Source: Lineus longissimus (Eukaryota > Nemertea > Pilidiophora > Heteronemertea > Lineidae). Taken from it: a DNA stretch of 62,000 bases. The notes under the pieces were generated by a model. That model searched no databases and was not told the origin of the DNA. It was given only the letters and a program-made list of their open reading frames with translations. The stretch's first letter is position 1. Each line of letters opens with the position of its first letter. The stretch lies in contig NC_088320.1 of assembly GCF_910592395.1 (NCBI RefSeq), positions 10,662,501 through 10,724,500 of the forward strand. Reading direction: 5' to 3'. Position numbers and translations under genes: made by a program. Shown one piece after another: positions 13,572-25,539 of this stretch.

Positions 13572-13699
13572 GTTTTGGTCCTCGGGAGTATTAAATCCTA
13601 GCTGTCATCTCATGTTTTCCTTTTATGATCCGTGGTTGGCTATCTGCCATTATTATCAAGATTCCCAAGCCATTTCAAGGGCTAAAAGAGTTTTCTGTA

Positions 13700-14302
13700 T
13701 GTAACGAATTGACCGATGACCGACCATGGTGAATAATTATGGTGTTGTAATAGTTGAATGGTGTATATAGGTGCTATTGTGTGACTGAGTTATTGGGTGA
13801 GTGCGTTGTTGTGTAAATATGTTTTAAGTAGGTTTTAAGGTTGGAGTTTTAGCTTTAGTCAGTAGTAGGGTGGAGTTTAGAATGGTAGGATGTATATTAT
13901 GGTAGAACGAAGTTGTGGGGTAAGTTTGTTCAAAAGTTAACATTGTATTCGTGTTTGATATATTGTGATTCAGATGATAAGCCTGGTTTCTAGGCTGTTT
14001 GATATATTGTGATTCGGATGATAAGCCTGGTTTCTAGGCTGTTTGATATATTGTGATTTGGATGATAAGCCTGGTTTCTAGGCTGTTTGATATAGTTTGA
14101 TTATGATGATATAAGCCTGGTGCTTGGCTGTTTGATGTATTGTAATAAGGATGATATAGTGTGGAGTCATTGATCTGTGTTAGATATGTTGATTGAATTG
14201 TAATCCCACTTCTATTATATTTGCAGTTCCTCCATTGAGTTATTAAAGACACCTGTACCTGACTGAACGTGTCGAGTCTGTTTTATCGTGCGAACCTTTA
14301 CA
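13700..14302 (+). repeat. 5' LTR of Gmr1-type Gypsy
   Basis: 603-bp LTR, nearly identical to the 3' LTR. It lacks a 20-bp segment near its position 80 that the 3' copy has. A short internal tandem repeat (GATGATAAGCCTGGTTTCTA, about 50-bp period) occurs at 13970-14090. Confidence 0.95.
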
Positions 14303-14320
14303 TGGCGACCTTCCCAGGAT
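14303..14320 (+). promoter_or_regulatory. Primer binding site
   Basis: The sequence TGGCGACCTTCCC starts directly after the 5' LTR, the standard place and TGG start for a tRNA primer site. Confidence 0.75.
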
Positions 14321-15242
14321 CTCTCTGCGATGTCAACACCATGCGGTCACGACAATAGGCTACATCACGTCATTGGTATATGAGGAGTAGCTTACGTATC
14401 ACTTTATACATGCAAATCAGGATTCCGAGTCGATCACAACTTACGGTGGCAAGGGTCCAAGTTCGGAGTGTTCGATCACAGTGTGTTATGATTGGAGTTC
14501 AGTAACCGGTGACCTCGAGGGTGCTGGCTTCCTAAGCGCGCGCAACGATATCGTTAACATCTGCTAATAGTACATCAGGTTTGAAACGGATGCAGCAGGA
14601 CTCGGAGGTTGGCCGGACATTGGAGGATCAGACTGTGCCTAATTGTGTAGTCCTTGATTGAACATGGTGTGTTATAACGTGTGATATCATTATTTCATCT
14701 TGTATGTGTTTGTATTGGGGCAGAGAGGTGTATAATATTTCATAATTGCTGCATATATTTAAAACTATTTTAACTGGAGATTGAAAGACGTGACCACCCT
14801 GCGTTTTGATTTGAATTTTGTACGCTATTTATGTAATGTTGGTGTGTTAAGAGGAACCCACATCTTTAGTTACAAATTTTGAAAGTGGGGTAGAGTTGAG
14901 GTGGTTTTGCTGAAGATATTATTGGTGTATGTATATATGTTCATTTTATACTATAGAGTTTGAAGATGTTATGAGTTTGTATTGGTCCTAGAGTTGAATG
15001 TTTACCAGGATTGTGGTGATATTATAGTACAGGTCTGATGATGAGTGGAAGCGAGTGCGGATGTTGGTGAAAGTGCGAGGGTAACTTGAAGTAGGGAATA
15101 AATTCGGTTTGAGTGTTCTGGTTCAGGTCATTACACTGCACGTCATTATATTCCAGGTCATTGTGTTTCAGGTCGTATTGTTTTTTCCACTTAAACTAGA
15201 TATAATTTATTTTGTTCTAAAGTTTGGGTGTAACGAGTAAGG
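14321..15242 (+). other. Gypsy 5' leader, non-coding
   Basis: About 920 bases between the primer site and the gag ATG contain no recognisable ORF; this is presumably the untranslated leader with packaging signals. Confidence 0.6.
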
Positions 15243-18200
15243 ATGGAAAGATTGAAGGAGCTTACCCAGTTGGGAAAAGAGATGGGGTTAACCGCCAAGG
15301 ATTTGAAGGCATTTGTGACGGAACAGCAAAATGCTGAGCGAGAAGAATGGGTGTCCGAGAGGGAGAAAGAACGAGAGGAGAGAGAGGCTGAGAGGAGAGA
15401 GAAAGAGAGGGAGCAGAAGGATCGTGAGCGTGAGGAAGATAGGAAGGAACGAGAACTTGAGCATCAGCGGCGGTTGGAATTATTACAGGAGCAACAGAAA
15501 CTGGCAGTGTCAACAGCTAAGACCACCACCAGCACCACCAAAGTTACGCCAAAGACTCCGAGACTTCCCACATTTGACGAGACAAAGGATGACATGGATG
15601 CCTATCTTCATCGTTTTGAGCGTTATGCAGAGGCCCAATCGTGGGACAAAGACCAATGGGGTGTAAATCTTGGGGCCCTGCTGAAGGGAAAAGCATTAGA
15701 GGTCTACTCCCGCCTCTCATCGACTGAGGCCATGGATTTCCAGAAGTTGAAGGAGGCGCTGTTGGTCCGTTTTGATTTGACCGTGGATGGTTTTCAGAAG
15801 AGGTTTCGGTCAGCCAAGCCAGACGCAGGGGAAACCTTTGGACAGTTTACCACTCGCCTAAGGAACTATTTAGACCGATGGCAGGAGTTGGCGAAAGCGA
15901 GTGCAACTTTTGAGGGAATCGTTGACCTGTTTATGCGATAACAGTTTCTCCGTGTCTGTGCACCAGAGTTAAAGCTATTCTTACGGGAGAGAGTCCCAAA
16001 CTCTGTCAAGGGTATGGCAATATTAGCTGATCAGTACAGAGAGGCAAGGGGAGGTAACATCCTGAATATTCTTTACCGGCCTAGAGCAACGGTCGGGCCA
16101 GATCCCAGGCAGCCTGAACAAGTAAAGCAGGTCTCTTTGAGGAACACTCCAACTGCTAACAGTGCTGGAAACAGATCAGATTCATCATTTGGTCAGAAAC
16201 AGGGTAGCTTTTATAAGGATACGAGGAAATGTAACTACTGTGGTAAAATTGGTCACATAGCCAGGTTTTGTCATACTCGACTTGCAGCAGCAAGTATGAG
16301 AGCTGAGGGACAGCCTACTGAGATGGATTCCAGCGGGGGTGAAGCCTCTGATCATGAGGTGTCATACTGTATGGGAGTGACTCCAACGACGGGTTCAGTT
16401 CTCAATTCCGTCACTGGTGGGAACCCAACCCTCATATCCACAAACTGCTCATCGTCAATTACTCACACAGGTGGTGGCCTGAATAGTATGCCGGTCCACT
16501 CAGGGAAAATTGACGGACATCCCGCGGTGCTAAGGGTGTTGAGAGACACTGGGTGCAGTGGAGTTGTTATTAGGAAGGACTTGGTTGATCCGGCCCGTTA
16601 CTTAGGAACGACTCAGCGATGTACCCTCATAGATGGATCGACCTTGACAGTTCCGATGGCTGCAGTGGCCGTTGACACACCCTTCTATAAGGGGAAGGTT
16701 GAGGCGATGTGCATGGAGAAGCCGTTGTATGACATCATAATTGGTAACATCGAAGGGGCAAGGGAACCCGGAGACCCGGATCTCGATTGGACAGTTGCAG
16801 CGGTATTGACTCGAGCACAGAAAAAGCGTGAGAAGATGGATTTGAAGCCACTTAGAGTACCGAAAATAGTTGGTGACCTGGAAGACAAGGAAATATTCCG
16901 GATCGAACAGGCAACTGATCCTTCACTTACCAAGTTCCACCAATATGCAAAGGATGGAACGCAAAAGCGGAACAAGTATGGGGCGGTGACATCTTACAGA
17001 TATAAGAAATCGCTGTTGTATCGAAAGTTTGTTTCGCCAAGAGTGGACAATGGAAAGGAGTATCTTCAGCTCCTGCTGCCAGTGAAGTTCCGTGTCAAGG
17101 TGATGTACTTGGCCCATGACTCTCTCATGGCAGGGCATTTAGGCCGCAGGAAGACCTATCATTGAGTATTGGACGAGTTCTACTGGCCTGGGATACAGTC
17201 AGAAGTGACTCGTTACTGCCGTTCCTGTGACCTATGCCAGCGCTTTATCCCGAAGGGCAGGGTTCTAAAGGTACCACTAGGAAAGATGCCGTTGATGGGT
17301 TCACCTTTTGAGCGTGTGGCTCTGGATTTGATTGGACCCCTGTTTCCGCCAACTGACAGAGGCAACCGCTACATCCTTACATTCATGGACTACGCAACCA
17401 GGTACCCGGAAGCAATCGCACTACCTAAGATTGAGACAGAACGGGTGGCGGAGGCTTTAGTTGATATTTACAGTCGACTGGGTGTGGCTGAAGAAATACT
17501 GACCGACTTAGGTTCGCAGTTTATCGCTGATTTGATGAAGGAAGTGAGCAGACTACTATCTTTCCAGCGAACTACAACTACACCATACCATCCCCAGTGT
17601 AATGGCTTAGTGGAGAAGTTCAATGGAACGCTCAAGCAGATGCTCAAGAAAATGTGTGCTGAGCGTCCGAAGGATTGGGATAGATATATCAACCCTCTGC
17701 TATTTGCCTACCGAGAAGTTCCGCAAGATAGTACCGGATTTTCCCCATTTGAACTCCTGTACGGACGGTCAGTGCGGGGACCACTGTCTATACTTAGACA
17801 GTTATGGTCACAAGAGGACTTGGACCAGGAGGTGAAAACTACATACCAGTACGTGTTCGATCTGAGGAACCGTCTGGAGGAGACATTGAAGTTGGCACAA
17901 GACAATCTGAAGGGGGCAGCCAAGAAACAGAAGCAGTATTTTGACAAGCGCACTAGAGTACGCCAGATGAGTGAGGGTGATGAGGCGTTGGTACTGTTAC
18001 CCATTAACGCCAACAAGCTGCTGATGCAATGGCGAGGCCCTTACAAGGTTGTTAAGAAGATTAATGCCATGGACTATAGACTGATGATGGATGGGAAAGA
18101 GAGGACCTTCCACATAAACATGTTGAAGCAATATATTCCACGTGCACGAGATCAAGTTGCAGTTGTAGTGGAGGATGGAGAAGAGCAGTGCGCTGTGGTT

Positions 18201-18962
18201 TTAGAGAGTGTTGAGGCAGCACCCCCAGAGGTAGAGACTCAGCTACCAAGGTTAGAGGACCAAGTGGTGGACAAAGTGGGTGAAACCATGGAAGATGTCC
18301 ACATCTGTGGTGATTTGAGGCCAGAACAGATTGAGGAGGTAAAGGAGATACTGTGTAGCTATCAAGATGTACTAACTGATTCACCAGGGAGGACTAAAGT
18401 GTTGAGTCATGATGTCCGATTGACCACGTCAGATCCGGTGAGAGTTCGCCCCTACCCTATTCCATTTAGCATGGTTGAGGTTGTGAAGGGACAACCAAAT
18501 AAAGTTGGATGGTCCGAAGTTCAGGAAACAGCCTTTCGCAAGTTGAAACGGGCGCTTTGTTCAAAGCCCATTCTGAGACTACCAGCATTGAATGAGATGT
18601 TTATTCTTCAGACAGACGCGTCTGACAAGGGACTTGGTGCTGTGCTGCTGCAAGTAGTGGATGGCGTGAAGTTACCCATTGCCTATGCCAGTAAAAAGTT
18701 ACTGCCCAGAGAACAGAACTATGCAACTGTTGAGTTGGAGTGCTTAGCGGTGGTGTGGGGTGTTCACAAGTTCCACAGGTATCTATGTGGAGTTGAGTTC
18801 ATTTTGGAGACCGATCACCAACCTCTGACGTTTCTGAAAAGAAACAAGGCTAGTAACAGTAGACTCATGAGGTGGGCACTGTTGTTGCAGCCCTATCGGT
18901 TCAATGTGAGAGCCATTAGGGGGGTTGACAACGTAGGAGCTGATTACCTTAGTCGGACTTAG
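15243..18962 (+). pseudogene. Gag-PR-INT-(RT deleted)-RNase H polyprotein
   Basis: A single frame runs 15243-18962 with two in-frame stops: TAA at 15939-15941 in gag and TGA at 17163-17165 in the integrase zinc region. Gag starts with a charged coiled coil (15330-15500), then a retrotransposon-gag domain, and a zinc knuckle CNYCGKIGHIARFC near 16230. Protease shows RDTGCSGVVI near 16545. Integrase has the HHCC finger (LMAGHLG ... CRSCDLC), the core acids in VALDLIGPL, LTDLGSQF and NGLVEKFNG, and a GPY-type C-terminal domain (WRGPYKVV) near 18030. A linker leads to RPYPIPFSMVEVV and then jumps in frame, near 18486, to the segment after RT, so the RT palm with its YxDD box is missing. RNase H follows (LQTDASDKGLGAV ... 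ETDHQPLTFL). The product could not reverse-transcribe by itself. Confidence 0.93.
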
Positions 18963-19028
18963 AGAAACTGTCTCGAATCTGAATTCTGCGAAAAAGTTGA
19001 ATCTTTTTGAGATCCCCTTTTTTTCCCT

Positions 19029-19041
19029 GAGATGGGGGATA
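19029..19041 (+). promoter_or_regulatory. Polypurine tract
   Basis: GAGATGGGGGATA lies directly before the 3' LTR, the expected plus-strand primer site. Confidence 0.7.
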
Positions 19042-19664
19042 TGTAACGAATTGACCGATGACCGACCATGGTGAATAATTATGGTGTTGTAATAGTTGAA
19101 TGGTGTATATAGGGTATTTTAAGAATTGAATGGTGCTATTGTGTGACTGAGTTATTGGGTGAGTGCGTTGTTGTGTAAATATGTTTTAAGTAGGTTTTAA
19201 GGTTGGAGTTTTAGCTTTAGTCAGTAGTAGGGTGGAGTTTAGAATGGTAGGATGTATATTATGGTAGAACGAAGTTGTGTGGTAAGTTTGTTCAAAAGTT
19301 AACATTGTATTCGTGTTTGATATATTGTGATTCAGATGATAAGCCTGGTTTCTAGGCTGTTTGATATATTGTGATTCGGATGATAAGCCTGGTTTCTAGG
19401 CTGTTTGATATATTGTGATTTGGATGATAAGCCTGGTTTCTAGGCTGTTTGATATAGTTTGATTATGATGATATAAGCCTGGTGCTTGGCTGTTTGATGT
19501 ATTGTAATAAGGATGATATAGTGTGGAGTCATTGATCTGTGTTAGATATGTTGATTGAATTGTAATCCCACTTCTATTATATTTGCAGTTCCTCCATTGA
19601 GTTATTAAAGACACCTGTACCTGACTGAACGTGTCGAGTCTGTTTTATCGTGCGAACCTTTACA
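19042..19664 (+). repeat. 3' LTR of Gmr1-type Gypsy
   Basis: 623-bp LTR matching 13700-14302 except for a 20-bp extra segment and very few substitutions seen by eye. Confidence 0.95.
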
Positions 19665-19669
19665 CTGTA

Positions 19670-19979
19670 CACAGTGTTCCTTTTGTGTACATTGGCCTAT
19701 GCAAAGTTTGTCTGTCATTTGATTTCATGTTTTGCGATATTTTGTATGTTTTTGATAGTCGACTAAATGTGTTGTAAATATTGTATATTCCAGTTAATCT
19801 GCGTTGGCTGAAAATAGAGTCAAGATTGCTGAATTGACGACTTGTCTTCGTTTGTTTCCGGCTCCTACACAGAGGTTTATGTCATTTATGCAGCAGTGAT
19901 TGATGATCACAATCTTAATCACTAGTCTGTGGTACAGAATATGCCCAAATTTGGAGAAATGGTAAAATTGGCTCACAAA
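19670..19979. other. Intron sequence between two LTR elements
   Basis: About 310 bases of host intron with no recognised gene. The last five (CTATC, 19980-19984) are the target duplication of the following BEL element. Confidence 0.6.
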
Positions 19980-19984
19980 CTATC

Positions 19985-20717
19985 TGTCGTGGCCTTGAAG
20001 ACAGAAACTCAGTCAGGGTTCCGGCTAGCTTCGAAACGGTTCATGATGTTTATGGTAACGACAACCACAATGAATACATGCAAATGAATCTGGTGTTTTC
20101 TTCGAAGAAAAGCTGCTAAAATGCTGGTATTTCTCTCAAAGGAGGAGCAGTATGTCAATGGACATTAGGGGGATCAACGTAATGTGAGTTTAGAAGGAAA
20201 TGAATATGTTTTTTAGTTGTGAATCACTTCAGTTTTGGTAAAGAATCTTGCTGAATGTGGCAATGCCAATTTCACTGTGGATGCTACAGGTTTTGATAGA
20301 TTTGGCCACAACTTGCCCATATCTAAGTAGAGCGTTGATTTAATCACGAAGAAGTGCCATAAATGAACCATGTGTGTGTGTCAGTTACCTATAAACGTTT
20401 CAAGTGGAATTTGTGTAAAAACAGGCTAAAGAGCATGTGCAAATTTCCCAAGGATGTAGGCCATGTTTCTGACTGCTCCACATAGGGGGCACCACTGTGC
20501 AGTGTGTTTTGTTCTTTTGAGATTACTTACTTCCACATGTGGATAATTTGATAGAATCTTTTGCATTTTGCAAAGACATGTTTGTAATTTGTGTCTTTCC
20601 AGTTTAACCCTTCTACTGCTGAATAATACAAGTTTATTTGAAAGAAGAGTCGATATTGTTAATTGTCTCTGATCCTGTGAGTTATGCTGCCCCGGCTGAC
20701 GACTAGGACTCGTCATA
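19985..20717 (+). repeat. BEL-1 5' LTR
   Basis: Matches 34577-35309 with scattered substitutions and small indels. It starts TGTCGTGG; the 3' boundary is uncertain by about two bases. Confidence 0.88.
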
Positions 20718-20766
20718 GTTAAAATAACGTTGCTCTGAATTACGATTTCATCATCACGGTACCACG

Positions 20767-21062
20767 ATGTCGATGGATGACCAGACAAGTCGCATGGAGG
20801 CTGCAGCTGGAATGTTGGATCTCGGATATGGTGGCAAAGTAAGTTCAAATGAGACTGAACCCTGGTGCAGGGGCCTACAGATGGAGATATTGACATTTTC
20901 AGCCAGTTGTCTGGTGAGTCGGGAAATCGTCGGGAAATGGTAGAATTGGAACGTAGGTTGACGAGTTGTAGACTTGATCAAAAATGTAGAAAGGCAGAAA
21001 GACTGTTTAAATAAGAGCAACAAAGACTGCAGTTGCAGTTTGAGAGTGAAATAGCTGAAGTG
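20767..21062 (+). pseudogene. BEL-1 gag, N-terminal part
   Basis: The ATG at 20767 opens a short frame (MSMDDQTSRMEAAAG). A frameshift follows near 20880, then a charged coiled-coil stretch (REMVELERRL ... RKAERLF, stop, EQQRLQLQFESEIAEV). The frame is cut at 21062 by the inner Gypsy element and resumes at 28131 in the same phase (ENDAELASIK), once the 3-bp repeat GTG is counted once. Confidence 0.65.
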
Positions 21063-21224
21063 TGTTACAATATTGTGTGTACTATCACTTTAAGTGTCTC
21101 ATTGTAGTCCTGTACTGTAACACCAGGTGGCGTGGTTACTGTAAAGATGGAGTTCTAATAAACATGCCGATTATTCTACGTCTGACATCAAGTCCAAATT
21201 ATAGATGTAACATGCATTGAAACA
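21063..21224 (+). repeat. Inner Gypsy 5' LTR
   Basis: 162 bp, matching 27966-28127 with only a few differences; TG start and CA end. A polyadenylation-like AATAAA lies inside. Confidence 0.92.
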
Positions 21225-21454
21225 TGGTGACAGCTGAGTGAAAAGAACCATGAGAACATTTACGCCCGCCTGATGCATTCAGATGACAGTAACCCGTTTG
21301 CGAATACGTTAAATTCGAGGTGTTTTGCGGCGCCCGTCCTCGCTGCATGAGTGACTGTACGAGCGTGTTCCCGCCGTGTCCACGCCGTGTCCACGTGCGA
21401 TCTGTCACATTCTCTGTGTGCATTTGACTGTACATTAGCTGTACCTGTAGAAAG

Positions 21455-22631
21455 ATGGCTTCTCCTGATCGAGTTGCACCCGGTGGTGGTTTGCCGGCGC
21501 CGGTTCCTGCCCCAGCTCCTGTTCTGAACTTGCCTCTCACTGGCATCTCCCCGCCATCTGCCCTTGAAGTTGAGGGAGGTGATGTGGTGGATAATTGGAA
21601 ATTATGGAAGCAAATGTGGGCAAATTATGTTGTTGTGGCTAAGTTGGGAGATCAGCCTCCTGCTTATCGTGTTGCCCTGTTTCTACATGCCATCGGTCAA
21701 AAGGATTTGAAAATCTACAATGCTATGCAGTTTATGTTGGATGAAGAGAAGAAGGATTTGGCGGTTATTGAGAAAAAGTTCGATGAACATTTCATTGGCG
21801 AAACGAACGAGACATACGAACGCTTCAATTTCAATAGCAGAAATCAGGAATCCTCGGAATCAATCGAGAGCTACGTAATGTCGCTGTGCACGCTGGCGCA
21901 GGCGTGTAATTTCTGTGAGTGTCTTAAGGACACATTATTACGAGATCGTATAGTGTTTGGGAGTCCGAGATACTCATACTCGTAAACGCCTACTTCAAGA
22001 GCGCAAGCTTACTCTGAAAAAGTGTATCGATATCTGTCGTAGCATGGAATCTTCGGCCACTCAGCTGAAGAGTCTGGGTGGTATTGCCGACAAGGCAGAG
22101 GTTAACCATGTTGCGCCTAGTCGCAGTAGTCAGCGCCACCCTTTGATCTTCTTGAATCCTGTCCTTTAGAATTTGGCCAAGCCCAAAGAAATTGCATGTA
22201 AATTTTGTGGCCATCGCCACGTCGGGGACCGTGATAGGTGCCCTGCGTGGGGGAAAACGTGCAATTTATGTGGTGGCTCTTACCATTTCGAAAAATGTTG
22301 TAGTAACAAATCCAAGAAATCTGCCAGCCATGGTCGTGCTCGCCATGGCAAGATCAAGGGCAAGATACACTCACTACATGACGAGGCTGAGTCAGATGAC
22401 TCAGAGGTAATTGGCAGTGTTTCGGCCGTTGGTGACAGTGTTGCAAAGCAGATTTTTGCAGAGTTCCTAGTTGATAGTAAACTCGTCAAATTTCAAGTTG
22501 AATGTGGTGCAGCGGTCAATATTATCCCTCGAAAGTGTGTCGCCAACAGAGGACTGATTAAATGTGGTACATCGCTCCGAATGTGGAACAATTCCGAAGT
22601 AAAACCTGCCGGAAACAGCAGGGTGTGCTAG
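21455..22631 (+). pseudogene. Inner Gypsy gag and degenerate protease
   Basis: Frame 21455-21985 encodes a gag core (WKLWKQMWANYVVVAKL ... YRVALFLHAIGQ). A frameshift near 21960 moves into 21957-22169 (RKRLLQERKLTLKKCIDICR). After a stop at 22167-22169, frame 22173-22631 carries paired zinc fingers (CKFCGHRHVGDRDRC, CNLCGGSYHFEKC). The protease then reads FQVECGAAVNIIP, where the family has an Asp-Thr/Ser-Gly triad, so the active-site Asp is gone. The frame ends at 22631 just where RT would follow; RT and RNase H are missing. Confidence 0.85.
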
Positions 22632-23590
22632 AAGGGTGGCCAGACAGAAAGGAGGATTTGCCTCCTGGTGTAGTTCCATTTTTCCATGTGCGTGATGAAA
22701 TCTCTGTCCAAGATGGTTTGCTCTTCAGAGGGGAACGCGTAATTGTCCCAGAGAAGATGAAAAGTCTAATGAAAAAACTAGTCCATACCTCACACCGTGG
22801 TGTTGAATCTTGTCTGTGACGTGCGAGAGAATGTCTCTATTTGGTTAGTATGACAAGTGAGCTAAAAGAGTACATCATGGCATGTGTAATCTGTCGAGAA
22901 TACGAAACAGGCCAACCAAGGGAAACCTTGACGTCGCATGAGCTAGCCAGTTCCCCTTGGAAACGTGTTGGAGTCAATTTATTTAAGTTAGAAGGAAAAG
23001 ATTACTTGATTACGGTGGATTATTATAGTAATTTTTGGGAGATAGACAGGTTGAGAAGCACATCAAGTACCAGTGTAATCCAGAAAATGAAGGCACATTT
23101 TGCCAGGTATAGTTGTCCCCAACAGTGTGTAAGTGGCAATGCTGGTCAATTTGATTCACAAGAGTTCAGACAATTTGCTCTGAAATGGGATTTTGAACAA
23201 GTTTTGATCAGTCCTGGACACAGTAGAAGCAATGGGAAGGTTTAAGCGGCCGTAAAAGAGGCCAAGAAAACACTCCGTAGAGCAAACAAATCTGGTATAG
23301 ACCAGTATCTTGCAGTCCTTGATGCTCGTAATACACCAACCCAGGGCCTGAACACCAGTCCTGCCCAGAGGTTATTTAATAGAAGAGCCAGGACTCTTCT
23401 CCCAATGACTTCAGAATTATTGAAACCTAGACATGTTCAACCAGCAGAAGAGAAAGAGAAAATGAAAGTTGGTCAGGAAAGACAGGCAAAATACTATAAT
23501 AAGAGTGCCAGAGATTTGAAGCCTCTGAATGAGGGTGATGGATTCGCATTAGCCCTATAACAAAGGTGACAAAAGTTGGAAAAATGAAAT
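22632..23590 (+). pseudogene. Inner Gypsy integrase remnant
   Basis: Frames 22562-22819 and 22841-23245 and the stretch to about 23560 form an integrase. A zinc-binding region (LVHTSHRGVESCL ... CVICREYE) is followed by a core with GKDYLITVDYYSNFWEIDRL, and later RLFNRRARTLLP. All three catalytic acids are lost: the first position is Asn (codon 22976-22978), the second is Gly (23135-23137), and the third is a TAA stop (23243-23245). Another stop is at 22817-22819. The frame is cut near 23590 by the next nested repeat. Confidence 0.85.
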
Positions 23591-23964
23591 GGCCAGGGCC
23601 ATTGTGCTCACCTGTCGATATGAAAGGGAAAGTATGAGGAAGAACTTGTCATTGTTAGGGGTTAATCATGCAATAGTTGTGGGATGGTGTGGTTTGTCTT
23701 AAAAAAATGGAGTTAGTCGTATTGTTTTCGGCGTGCACATGTTACTGACGTTGGAATAAGTGAATCGTTATTTGTGGGAGAAGCTGAGAGATGTTTTCTG
23801 GCCAATTAAGACGGGTTTACATGTGTCTTAGCTATTCAGTGACTATTGAAAATAAACAGCGCATTTACATTTTGTAAAACCTGCTGTCATTGGCCGAAAT
23901 TTCAAATGAATGGGATGTACCTGTGGAATTGCGTGTGATTACGCTATCTTGAAAGGAGTATTTA

Positions 23965-24877
23965 GGCCCCATAAAAAAAAATGTCAGTTTATCATCCCCG
24001 CCCGCATCACTTTTTTGACCCGCATCAAAAAAATTTTTATTTTTTAATTTTCAATTTCAATCGCTAAATTAGGCTTTCAGCAGGTAAGAATTGATTCACT
24101 ATCTATTCAGTTGCATTTCTGATGAAATTCTCTTTCCAATGATACCAGACATGTCTACTTTGGTTCATTTTAATCAACTGTTATTCACTTTTATATGAGG
24201 AAACTCGCCCCAGCGTAGATGACGGCCGGCGGCATGCCGAACGGACGAGGATTGATTTGGCGCGAAAAACGCTACACTCATCAAATATGCCAAACACCAT
24301 TGACACATCAGAGTTTTCAGCGTAACAAACAATATCACAGTGATTTTAGATAGTCAATGCTGTTTTACAATACTTTTCAAGGAGGATCAGAGGAATTTGT
24401 TGAAAGATTTTGTCTTCAATTGCCAAATTCGCGCCTTTTTCAGAACACGTGCTCTCCCGGCGCTAAATGTATAGCGCGCCTCTCATGGCGCCTCGTTGAA
24501 CTAAATCTTCCACTTTTTGATACTAGCTGCCAGAATGCCGTTTGTCGTGTTACAGATTGTGCATAAAGCACGTATTTTGAAGGCGTGGTACGGAACATCT
24601 GTCCCGCCTCAAGCCACAATGAGTGACATTTATTCTGAGTTTTCAAGTGGCACAATCGGTGTGAGAATGACGTCAGGCCTGTAGGACAATGAAAGAGGCA
24701 CCAGGGTGTAGTTAAGCATAAATTTATAGCATCAATTTCATGTTCAATTGTTCATGTTGCTTTCATTTAAATACCCGTTTCTGTTCTGAAAAAATAAAAA
24801 ATAAAAAATAAAAACCGCCCTCCCTCATCACTTTCTTCAGAAAAAAGGATGATAAACTAACTTTTTTTTATGGGGCC
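23965..24877. mobile_element. MITE, 913 bp, GGCCCCATAAAA termini
   Basis: Inverted repeats of about 32 bp begin GGCCCCATAAAAAAAA and end TTTATCATCC. TTA flanks both sides (23962-23964, 24878-24880). A 3-bp TTA duplication fits the PIF/Harbinger pattern, but this is inference. No transposase inside. Confidence 0.82.
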
Positions 24878-25030
24878 TTATCCTCGGCTTGCGATTAGAG
24901 AGAAATGTTGAAAAATATGATACAAGAACAATTGAAGCAAGGAATGCACAGTACAGAATATGATGTACTGAGTAACTAGGTAGCAGTTTGTATTCATTTT
25001 TGAGACAATAACATAGTTACAAGACAGCCC

Positions 25031-25536
25031 TATAGTCGGATTCATAAGTAAATGTCACTGCCCTTTTGGGCCGCTGCGCAAAAACTACTGGGCCGATTTC
25101 TTCAAAGTTTGGTTTTTCTTGAATATAATTTCGGGACCCAAGAGGATTTTCATATTTCAGTAACCATGGTTACGAAAAAATTTTTTGTATGTATTGGTGT
25201 ACATTGACGTAGTGTATTGATTTTGACATTTTCTCCTCTGTACTGCTTATTTCTGGATGCATTTTGCTGAAATGTTCAGGTTAATTTTTTTTCGTGTGTA
25301 TCTTTAAAGCTGCCAAGTTTCATTTAGAACTATCCATAAAAAAAAATCGGGCCCTCCAGATTCCCCAAAAATGGCCAATTTTTTTCTTTATAATTTGCAA
25401 ATCTCTAACCTGGAAATTGTGTTGGGTCCCGAAATTAGATTCAAGAAAAACCAAACTTTGAAGAAATCGGCCCAATAGTTTTTGCACAGCGACCCAAAAG
25501 GGCAGTCAGTGACATTTACTTATGAATCCGACTATA
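25031..25536. mobile_element. Long-hairpin MITE, 506 bp
   Basis: Inverted repeats of about 110 bp (25031-25142 and 25423-25536) begin TATAGTCGGATTCATAAG, leaving a 280-bp loop. TA at the very ends would fit a Tc1/mariner-type TA target. No ORF. Confidence 0.85.
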
Positions 25537-25539
25537 CTA

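Larger units (their letters stand above)
13700..19664 (+). mobile_element. Complete Gypsy LTR element, Gmr1-type gene order
   Basis: Two long LTRs (13700-14302 and 19042-19664) start TGTAACG and end TTTACA. They flank gag, protease, integrase and a residual RT/RNase H region. A perfect 5-bp target duplication CTGTA is at 13695-13699 and 19665-19669. Integrase is upstream of the RT/RNase H part, opposite to ordinary Gypsy elements. This order is established for Gmr1-like elements described from deuterostomes. The element lies in the intron of the Myb-like gene, on the same strand. Confidence 0.95.
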
